From Scatophagus argus (lineage: Eukaryota; Chordata; Actinopteri; Scatophagidae), in the NCBI RefSeq assembly GCF_020382885.2, contig NC_058513.1, positions 18,439,641 through 18,503,640 of the forward strand: a stretch of 64,000 nucleotides of DNA. Reading direction: 5' to 3'. The notes below the pieces were generated by a model. The model was not told where the DNA came from. It searched no databases and worked only from the letters and a program-made list of their open reading frames with translations. Every line of letters starts with the position of its first letter. Positions within the stretch are counted from its first letter, which is position 1. Shown here piece by piece: positions 54,912-64,000 of the stretch. Position numbers and translations under genes: made by a program.

Positions 54912-57900
54912 ATGCATACAGCACGCAGCCCTTCCTCCATCCCGACAGGTGTCTCAGGAGATGCCTTGGACCTCAGCTTGTCAGGCTCCCAGCTCTCTAT
55001 GTCCAAAAGACCCAGCAGTGCCTCACCTGGGAAGTATTTCTCTCGGTCCGTGTCGGTCTCAGTGGCAAGTGACAGCAGAGGAAAACGCAACACCCTGGTG
55101 AGTAACTGTTCACTGTGCACTGCCTTTTGTGTGCTTTATCTCAGGCATATAAGATAATACATTAAAGATGCAGTGATGACAAACACAGTGGTTTGTCTCT
55201 GAGGTTGCTTGTCTCAGAATTCTCATCAATAACTAGTGTGCCATGTTTGCATACAAATCTTTTAATTCAGTAACAAACCTGTTTAATCCTCAGAGCGATG
55301 CTAGTGTTGGAAGCTCCCGCTCCATCAAGAACCTGAGAAGGTCCAACAGCACCACTCAGGTTAATCAGCAGGCCAACATCAGTTTAAGGTACACACACAC
55401 ACACACCTGCTGATGTAATAACAATTGAACTATTTATGCTTGTACACATTTACAAGTTGACAGGAAAAGTTTTCGTGAGAATCAGTCTTCCCCTCTGATG
55501 TCTCTGAGTCCTTATTCCTTATCACTGACATTGACACACTAAACTGCACATAGTACAGTATGTGCTGTTACGTGTGCTCTACAAAGCCTCAGGGCAAACG
55601 TGCTCTTAAGATTCAGTTAGTTCATCAAGTGACCTTAGTAGCGACCTACATGCTGCTGTTATGTTTTTGGAAATGAAAAAGAAATAAGACTGTGTGTCTT
55701 TTAGATAATGTGTGTCAGACAGTCTTGTATAACCAGCCAACATCTCTGTAGTTTAGCTGGCTGCATGTCTTTGCTCTTAAAACCAGAGTGCTTCTCTTCA
55801 GTGAGCAACAGCTGGCAGCCCTGAAGCTTCAGCAGTTTGGACAATGGGAATTGTGGCGCGCCGGCTCCTGCATGATAAAGAGTCGAGCGGCTGTTGTTGG
55901 GGTCGCGGGGTGCAGCGACTTGCTTTGTCCCAGGTTAGAGGGGGAGGGCCAGGACTTCGAGGTCAGGTTACCCCCTCCACTGGGAGCCTGTGAAAGGACG
56001 AGTGTGTGTGCACACTCTGGTTCTTTTGTCCGGCAGCTGCCGCCATCCCCCCCTCACTGCCTCTGAGGGTGCAGAGTAGAGGGGCTTTAAATTTGAAGAC
56101 ATTCTAAATACCCCCTACACGCCTCTGAGTCTTTCAAGGCAGTCAGGGGGTCACTTGCCATCCCTCTCCCTCTCCCTCTCCACTGCTTCCTCCCCTCCAT
56201 CACTCCCTTGCAAAGCAGAAAGTAAAGGAATGTGCTGCCTGAATAATGTTGTCAGATTGCTTTTCATTGGACCAGCTGGCTTCACCCCCCCGAAGATACA
56301 CATGCTCATTTATATACTTCCTCAGACAGAAACGCACTGCACAACACAGGCAGACTGCAGCACTGATACCAGTGGAGGCCACGCCAGACAGGAGGTCACC
56401 ATACATCTGCGCCTCTGATGGAGGTGCTGGTGTGTAGGGCTATTTGAAGGATGAATGACAGGCCATCAGGATCAACATGTGCACACACATATTTACATGG
56501 TTCCCCCTGACAGACGGTCAGCTGCTGTGCACTGAATGCCACTAGTTGGGCTGTAGAAGAGAAGGATGAGTCCTGTTTCTGCAGCTGTCATTGCAACATT
56601 TAATTACAAAAGCCGCCGCTAAAAGCATTGCTCAGTGTGCCTGCTCTGTATCGAGTAGTTGAATTGTGTGCCGTGCACTGCTAAGCTCTTCTTCCATGAA
56701 AAGAGTGTGCTTTTTAACCCACTCATGAGGATAAATTTGAAATAATTTTCTTGGCTCACAGCTACCATGTTCATGTCAGCCTTTCAAAGAGTAACTCCAC
56801 CCAAAATGCAGTTAATGTGTTTTTTTCACAAATAGTTTTTTTATTTATTTTGCTAGGTTTTGAGATAACAGTCTGTGATTTTTGGTTTCCACCAGTGACC
56901 ACTTTGTTAAAGGTACAGTTTTACTGCCATAATTTTGGTTTAAAACATTCATAAAAGTAAACAAACATTATCAACAAAATGTGAAGAAACAACAACAGTC
57001 CTGACTCTGGTCAGCTGACTTGGTCATTAGCTCAGTGCCTGGCTGATCTAATGGTAGCTATAAGTACAGCAGCTGTGGGCAGCAGTTCGCGGTCTGATGA
57101 TATGCTGCCCTTTGTATTTTTGGAGTTATTCTTGAATTCTGGGCATATCTTACATGTTGCTAGTACAGGTTTGTTCTGGCTGAAAACATGAGCCTTTGGT
57201 TGCTTTGTATGTATTTCCCAGTCAGGACCAGAGTGAGGACTACCTGTCCCTGTTTGACAGCAGCTCAGATGGACGCAAGAAACTGGCCAGTCTTAGCAAA
57301 GCCTCGCCGGACAGAACCACGTGGAACATCCTGGTATTTGTCATCAGTCACATGTAGACATTTCTTTTGTTTTGTTTTACTAAAGTTGACCAAGCTTCCT
57401 TTCCAAACAGTAAAAAATCTTAACTGGTTTTAAAGGTGCCACATTTCACGGTAGCTCAGCTTCTAACAAGTGTGTGTTTCCTTTCTTTTAGGACGATCAG
57501 CCCAGAGCTTTCCCACTACACTCGAGCTCCCGCAGCACTGGCAGCGTGGACTCTCCCACCAGCCAGAACAAAAGAGACTCGGGCATCGCTCTGGCTGCCT
57601 CTTTCACCGCCAACAACAGGTGGGCAGCGTCTATGACACACAGACACTCACACACACACACACACACACACAGTGGTCCATGCAGGGCAGGAACAAGCCT
57701 AACACTGGCCTGGTGACTACTTGCACTGCAGCATTCTGGATTTCTACCCGCTTCTCATGTTTCATACCTGTTGATCACAGCAGCTGATACTGCCTTCAGG
57801 AATTCTGCCCACACGCTGCAATTTTTCTTCCAACAAAGCTGTCAGAGAAACTATGTGGGCAGAGTTTGAGATGTACAGTATCAGTTACTGTAATGCCTCA

Positions 57901-60900
57901 AAGGGAGGGTGAAGGAAAAAATGGCAGCAGTGCCATTCTGAATATTTCACACAAATACCAGGACATTTGCTGCAGTAGAGTGTCATTGTGCCTTTTTGTT
58001 TTTCCCAGGAGCAACAAAGGAGCTGTGGGGAATTCTGTCACCACCATCTTACACAACAACTACTCCGAAAAGCCACTCACACCTAAGAGCTCCAACCAGA
58101 AGCCGTCATTCAAGTATGTCCTGAAAATAACTGCTTCACTGGTGTGTCTGTGGAGATTTTAATCAGCCTCAGCCAACAAATAAGGCTGATATCAGTATCC
58201 AAAATAACCGCCATTGTGTGGTTTGTGAAGTGTATATGCTTTCATACATACGCAATGTTTACGGTTTCTCTGAATTCCCCATTATATTTTCTTATGTTTT
58301 TCAGCAACATCCTGAAAGCCACAGCAAACGACGAGGTGTCACTCGAGAACGGCTCAGTGACAAAATCCCAGAAGAATTTCTCTTCAGTTTCCTCAAACAA
58401 CAGGTCTCCAGCGTCAGCCCAGCACAGCAGCCCTGTCCTGCCTCGAAGGAGGGAGGTCACTGAGGAGGAGGCCGAGAGGTCAGAGCTGTTGGGCTGCTTT
58501 CACAGACATTGTACTGTGTGTGTGTGTGTGTGTGTGTACTCTTCTGTTGGTGTCTTTGCACAGAACTATGCACACTTGTCTCATTTGCACTATTCCTCAT
58601 TTGCACAATTCTGCAATACTGATGTAAATATTGTTGCCATCTGGTCCCTGTTCACTGGTTATATTTTTTCTTCTGGTTGTTTTTATATTTATATAGTGTT
58701 GTTTTTATATTTATAGCGTCAGTATTTAGGTTATTAGGCTTATACTGGGACCAGGGAAACTAATTTCGTTCCACCTCATGTTTCTACATGTGTGAAATGA
58801 CAATAAAGCTCCTTGAGTCCTTATGTTCCTCTTTCACTCATAGGAGGTCTTGTGTGTATCTGAAGGTTTATTCAGCAGGTGAACCAAGCCGCGGTCACTA
58901 TCCAGCGCTGGTACAGACGCCATGCCAAGAAACAACACACTAACCAGGCAGCGCTCAAACGCCTTTTTGCCAGCAAAAGAAAGGTATCCATCTGCCCCCG
59001 GGCTGCCTCACTCCTGCTCTTACCTGGTTAGTTCTCTTTCTGTTGCTACTGCATTACGAGTCTGTGTCTGTTCCTCGTAGGAGTGGGAGGAGAGAACAGA
59101 AGAGGACAGCTGCCGGGATCTGCAGCAGAAAAAGGACGAGGACAGGAAGCGGATTCGCGAAGAGAAAGCACGTCTGGCCCGCCTCGCTGCCATCCAGGTG
59201 CCCACAGCTCATACAGTGTCTTTAGTATTTCACTCCTTTAAAGCTGAGAGACCTGCAAGAGGCATGTTTTAAAAATGATGGTTAAGACTGAAGCAGCAGA
59301 GACTGAGATAATCTGACTTCTAGCTCAGAAGCATCAGACACATCCTAGGTTAGGTGAGCATCCATATCTTCATGCCATGTCCTCAACATATTGCAAAGGC
59401 TTTGTTTTTCTTTCCCTGCATTCTGGTGGCTGATAGCATTGTGCTGAGTCTCCCTCTGGTGTTGTGTTACAGGAGCTGCAGCAGAAAAGAGCACAGCGGA
59501 TTGCAGAGGTGCAGCATGCAGCTGAGGTGGAGCTGGAAAGCCTGAGGCAGGTCGGTGTGGTTGGACGCAAGAAGCCTCCCAAGATTTCTCCCACCAACAG
59601 AAGTCCATCCTCACCGAGCAACAACAGCCCGATGTCTCCCACAGACATGAAGGCTAAGAACACAGGTCTGTATGTCTCTGGGTTCCTTTAACTTCGGATA
59701 CATCAGCTTTCATTTGGGATCGTCCTTGTTAAAAGATGCTTTCCTGCTGGAGAAAATAAACAAAATTATAGAAAATGTTTTTTAATTATGTTCTTTGAAA
59801 AGTCTGGATATCATCCAAAACTATTTCTGGTAAACATAGAAAGAAACAGTGCAGTAGAAAATACATTGTGCCCAGAGTTCCTGTAATGTTTTTGTTGTAT
59901 GGAATAGCTGTCATATCAGACCGCTGTTTCAAACACAGATAATGTTATATAATTGTGTTGTTATAATAGTATTTATTAGTTATGTGTTTCCACAGATTCC
60001 AATTTGAATGTTGTGGCTGACTTGGGTGAGCTGAGCTTCCGTGCCATTTCCCCAGCTTTGTCCAATAACAGAGGCTCTCAGTGTTCCCAGGTGAATAACT
60101 CTGTTGCTTCACAGCTTAGCTCTTCACTTTCCTCACTCTCTATTTGTCATTCTCCTCTTCTAATATTTCACCAAATCCTTTCTGTTTTTCCCTCGTAGGA
60201 TCAGGAGGACAGAACACAGGTGGACATTTGCCTGGAGCAGCAGCATCCACAGAACGACAGGAAGTTGATTAGAAAAGACAAAGCTCGTCTGGCCCGTCAC
60301 GCTACTGCCCAGGTGAACACATCTGATGTACGTGTTTTGTCATAAAACCCGTGATTGATGGTTGAAGCGCATTTTTTAAAGTGAGCAACCAGTCACATCA
60401 CTGAGTCACAAGGCTTGATTGTCCCTCTGGTGATGCAGGAGCAGCAAAGAGCCCAACGAGTTGCAGAGGCACAGCATGTAGCTGAGGGGGAGCTGGAAAA
60501 TGTGAGACAGACTGGCCTGGTTGGACGCAAGAAACCACCCAAGTTTTCTCCCATCAATAAAAGTCCAGCCTCACCAAGCAATAACAGCCCAATGTCACCG
60601 ACAGACATGAAAGCTAAAAACACAGGTCTGTGTGTTTCTGTAGCTTCCTCCTGCAGTGCACTAAGAACATAGAGTGTATGAGGGAACTCTGTAATAACTG
60701 TGCTGGTTAAATGTTTCCACAGACTCCAACTTGAATATCGTGGCTGAGTTAGGTGAGCTCTCCAGCTTCAGAGCTGTTTCTCCTGCATTGTCCAATTGCA
60801 GAGGTTCCCAGTGTTCTCAGGTAAGTAACTGAAAACTCTCAGCTGCATTTCAAAGTTACCGAGTATGAATCCATCTGCCAGTGGAAGATGCAGTTAAGCA

Positions 60901-63323
60901 GCTATTTGGTCCCATTGTGAGCATGTTTGTTTTCTCAGGAGATCCTGCAGAGATCTGTGAGTGTAGAGGACCAGCGACAGGGAGCTTTGTCCAGCAGGGC
61001 TCAGTCCAAAACCACTCTGAACGAGCTGCTCGATACCCTCAAGTTGTTGGAGGAGGAGCCAGAGAGGCTGACTGAGCCCAAGTGTTACCGCAAAGAGAAA
61101 TACGCCTGGATAGATGAAGTGAGACTTCCTCATTGCCGTGTTTACCCGCGACAGTATGAATTTCCTGGTTGTGGAAGGAGCACAGCACAGTGGGGTGGGG
61201 TTCAACATCAGACGTTCAGTCCTGCCCACTGTAGTTTGATGGGATGATTGCTGAGTGTCTTTTTCTTTTTATGAACAAATTATGTTGTTAAACTCTGTCC
61301 AAATTCGACATTTAAAACCCTCAAACCGCAGCAGGTGGAATTAAACTTTCAAGCCCATCCTCGTTCTGTAGGCTGCAGCCAGGAATCCTCTAGTTGTGTG
61401 ACATTTTTGTCCAGAGTGATTTTCTTTTGTGTTTCCTCTGCCCAGAAAGAAACCGTACGAAAGAAATTATGTTGTGGCTGTTATCTGCATGTCCGCTGTG
61501 TCTCTGATTAAAGGACGGAGACTCCAACTCTCTTACCACCGACAACTTGGAGCGTCATGGCCAGCTGAGTCACCACCCTGCACTGCCAGATGGGGGCGCC
61601 CTGCTCTCCGAAGCCAAGCTGCAGAGCATCATGAGCTTCCTGGATGAGATGGAGAAGTCTGAGCAGGAGAGACCTCGCTCAGTTACTTCAGGGTCACACC
61701 GAGAGGTCAGCATCTGGAGCACTAGCAGGCTGTCATGCTGCAAATGTTGCAATAATAACACAAAGTTAATGACCAGTGTAGAGTCCAGCAATCATACATG
61801 TTTATATTTGATTCACATAGCCTTGACAAGTGTTTAAGATTATGATCCCATAAATACTGAGGCTCATTTAGCTAAACCAGGCGGTTTGTACATTTAAGTT
61901 GGGGGTAACTAACCCAGTCTAATCAAATTATGTTAATCCTGTTGTCATGTGGACTAACTGTTGAACGTTTCCTGTGTGAGCTCAGGCTGTGTTGTCAGAG
62001 GAGGATCTGGTTGGTGTCGAGCAGGCGTCCGCCACCGCCGCCGACGTCAGCGGATCCATGATGAGAATCAGGCTGGAGCTGGAGGAGAAGAAACGCACGG
62101 TTAACATGCTGCAGACTGCACTGGTGGGGGAAATGCACTCACATTAGAGTACAGGTTAATGTGGAGTGAAGGTTTTGATCCTGTTAGCTGCTACAGACAT
62201 CAGATATGTTCTTTATGTCCTCCCCTGTCCTCCAGGCCCAGCAGAGGGAGCTGACATTGAGACATGTGAAGGAGACGGAGAAGGAGCTGAACAGGACGTT
62301 CCAGCTCCAGAAGGAACAATATGAAGCCACCATCCAGAGACACCTCACATTCATTGATCAGGTGGGTACACCTTCTAATGCCAGCTGCAGTACACGCTCT
62401 GCCTCCCCTGTGCTCTGAACTATGTTCCGTCTGTCTTCAGCTGATCAGTGACAAAAAGGCCTTGAGTGAGCGCTGCGAAGGAGTGGTGGGCGAGCTGAAG
62501 CAGGTGGACCAAAAGTACACCAAGAAGATTGCACAAATGCAGGAGCAACATGAAATGGTGAGATGGACAAACTCTTCCCAGCAGCAGAAAACCCAGTGTT
62601 TCCACGAAGATTTAAGAATTTGCACATGCATCACTTGCAGATTTTCACTGCAAGTAAATTTCTGCTTAGCATCTTGTGTGATCACCTTTTGCCATCTTGC
62701 AGTGCTGCTTTTGTTAAACTGTCTTGTCTTTGTTTTTCCCTCTCTTCTTCTTCTTCTTTTTCTGTGTATCTGTCTTTGTCTGTGTATCTGTTTTCCTGGC
62801 TTGTAGGTGTGGCAAATTCTGGGTCCCTTGTGCGAGGTAACTTTTTTCTCCTCTAACCCCAGACATCCTCAGCACTATCATCTCTCTCATTCTGCCATTC
62901 CTGTTTCCTTTCATTTGTCTGTCCGTCACAACTTCAGTTGGACAGTCTGTCTGCATGTGAGTCTCCTCAGTCTTTTCTCATTCATCTTGAGATATAAGTT
63001 GCTTCATGTTATTGTGTCAGTTGTCTTGCCAAGAATTCTTCTTGATTCCTTATGAATTTGTCACTCTTGCTGTGTAAAAACTGGACCTGGTGCCCACAAA
63101 GTGCCACCTTTGCGGCTGCTAGTCTATCAGTGGTCTTCATCCCCTCAGTGCCACTTCACTGTGACACTACACCAACTCCATAATTTACCCTCTGCCCTCC
63201 TCCGCCTCCTCCCTCCGCAGGAGATCAAGAAGTTAAAAGAGCTGATGAGTGCCACGGAGAAGATGCGCCGGGAGAAATGGATTGACGAGAAGACCAAGAA
63301 GATTAAAGAGATCACCGTCAAAG
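54912..63323 (+). CDS. cep131: Centrosomal protein CEP131/AZI1, 5' part
   Basis: 19 coding exons are visible: 54912-55097, 55294-55388, 57222-57333, 57492-57619, 58009-58113, 58305-58478, 58866-58983, 59081-59197, 59473-59665, 59996-60090, 60199-60312, 60439-60625, 60723-60820, 60939-61118, 61514-61705, 61986-62123, 62236-62361, 62441-62557 and 63221-63323. They are in phase and give about 859 residues; the frame continues beyond the window. Conserved blocks: RSVSVSV and LRRSNSTTQV (matching the mammalian MK2/14-3-3 phosphosites), WNILDDQPR, SFTANNRSNKGAVGN, an IQ motif AVTIQRWYRRH, SEAKLQSIMSFLDEMEKS, then the start of the long coiled coil (KETEKELNR..., KKLKELMSATEKMRREKW). CEP131 is a centriolar satellite and basal body protein needed for cilium formation and BBSome traffic. 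Exons 59081-60090 are duplicated in tandem at 60199-60820, which the human protein lacks. Confidence 0.95.
55391..55406. repeat. AC microsatellite
   Basis: Eight AC units right after the donor of the second cep131 coding exon. Confidence 0.85.
57649..57672. repeat. CA microsatellite
   Basis: Twelve CA units in a cep131 intron, 30 bp after a donor. Confidence 0.9.
58515..58537. repeat. TG microsatellite
   Basis: About eleven TG units in a cep131 intron, immediately before an L2-like remnant. Confidence 0.9.
58545..58820 (+). mobile_element. L2-like LINE 3' end
   Basis: The sequence contains TTTGCACTATTCC / TTTGCACAATTC repeats, an AT-rich stretch and the end AATTTCGTTCCACCTCATG (58762-58780) followed by ATGACAATAAAGCTCC (58797-58812). 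The 'ATTTCGTT...ATGACAATAAAG' ending is characteristic of fish L2/Rex-type LINEs. Confidence 0.6.
59081..60090 (+). repeat. cep131: cep131 tandem exon duplication, copy A
   Basis: Three exons (117, 193 and 95 nt; 405 nt together). They run from EWEERTEED through KARLARLAAIQ, the block GRKKPPKISPTNRSPSSPSN and NNSPMSPTDMKAKNT, to NVVADLGEL...RGSQCSQ. Compare with copy B. Confidence 0.9.
60199..60820 (+). repeat. cep131: cep131 tandem exon duplication, copy B
   Basis: Three exons (114, 187 and 98 nt; 399 nt together) in the same order, lengths and phases as copy A. By hand, the middle exons share 49 of 62 aligned residues and the third exons 28 of 32; the first exons are more diverged but share KARLAR. 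Donors (CACAG/GTCTGT) and acceptors are also alike, so the introns were duplicated too. Confidence 0.9.
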
Positions 63324-64000
63324 GTGGTGTAAACAGAGCTTTAGCTCCGAGCGGAAATCTGAGATTAAAACACCTTTAGCAAAGCTCTGTTAAGATCAGG
63401 GCATAAACAAGCAATTCTGTGTAATGTAATCTTGAGTAATTCTACCTTGCTTGGGGGTAACTTTTCCTGTGTGCTCTCGTGAAGTACACTGTTTTTATTT
63501 GCATCAGAATCCTGCACTGTGCAGGTGTCACACATCGTTTAGCAGTAATGACACGGCATAGCGTCACCCACTGGTGGCTTCTCCCCACTGCTTTACTGTT
63601 TGATCACACACAATGTAAACGAAATGTGTTGAAGAGTCTCAACCCTGAATGCCCCTATGTGGGGCAGCTAAGGGTTAAAGGAATAGTTCACCAAAAATGA
63701 AAATTAAACAGTATTGAAAAATTACAAACTGTTCCTTTATCTGGGCTGTATCTGGTCATATCATGATTTTTGCATGTGTGGCTTCATTAAATAGTCTTGT
63801 TAAACGTTTGAAGTGTTGACATTCAAAGACTGCTTTCAGGGAACTCTGACTGCTGTCAGCTTGCAGTTTACTGCTGCATATGTGAAAAAAGTTGTTGGGG
63901 AAAAGAAACAAATCTGTTGTTGTGGAATTCGAAGAGATGTTGGCTCGGGTTGCTGATTGGGATGCAAGTGGTGCATAGCAAGCAAAGACGAAAGATTTAA
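63324..64000 (+). other. cep131: cep131 intron, running off the window
   Basis: After the donor AAAG/GTGGTG at 63323 no further coding exon that continues the CEP131 coiled coil was found before the window ends. Confidence 0.6.

Noticed and set aside
61585-61605. CTCF-like GATGGGGGCGCCC string in cep131
   Set aside because: It differs from the core consensus at two key positions and is fully explained by coding sequence of a conserved exon.
1-64000. CRISPR arrays, bacterial operons, riboswitches, viral genes
   Set aside because: No direct-repeat arrays with spacers, no operon-like gene packing and no viral gene signatures; the window is vertebrate nuclear DNA.

Overview
This window comes from the nuclear genome of a ray-finned fish, most likely a spiny-rayed teleost. 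The evidence is interrupted vertebrate genes with GT-AG introns, fish-type interspersed repeats (a tRNA-headed SINE, L2-like LINE tails, a 'GCTGCAACTAACGATT' MITE), many CA/GT microsatellites and compact intergenic gaps. I could not name the species. All genes found are on the + strand. Exons were assigned by reading frames, splice signals, phase continuity and recalled family sequences; no alignment or transcript was available.

Layout. oxld1 (651-1559) is a small two-exon gene. pde6g (6920-7351) encodes the inhibitory gamma subunit of the rod photoreceptor phosphodiesterase. nploc4 (9596-17330, 17 exons) encodes the NPL4 ubiquitin adaptor of p97/VCP. Next is a three-exon gene for a small secreted-looking protein that I do not recognise (21219-22722). 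A very large rnf213-type gene follows (24578-53287, 64 coding exons, about 5,125 residues, apparently intact), encoding the giant AAA+/RING/RZ-finger E3 ligase. Last is the 5' part of cep131/azi1 (from 54912), whose reading frame leaves the window after exon 20. The oxld1-pde6g-nploc4 order and the nearby rnf213 and cep131 resemble human 17q25.3, but TSPAN10, which lies between PDE6G and NPLOC4 in human, is not present here.

Functional relations. The genes do not form one pathway. nploc4 and rnf213 both belong to ubiquitin biology, pde6g is a retinal gene and cep131 a ciliary/centriolar satellite gene. Promoters match these roles: pde6g has a TATA box beside CRX-like and NRL-like sites, rnf213 has an ISRE-like element, and oxld1, nploc4 and cep131 have GCTAAC/GTTAGC-rich first-exon or first-intron regions.

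Most interesting points: (1) the disordered N-terminus of the RNF213 protein carries four TQT tripeptides plus a VQT, resembling a multivalent dynein-light-chain (LC8) docking array; (2) cep131 has an in-frame tandem duplication of three consecutive exons; (3) RNF213 carries two acidic insertions next to its AAA+ core; (4) there is an unrecognised secreted gene between nploc4 and rnf213; (5) CTCF-like sites occur in convergent orientation around pde6g-nploc4; (6) cep131 intron 3 contains a possible phase-preserving cassette exon.
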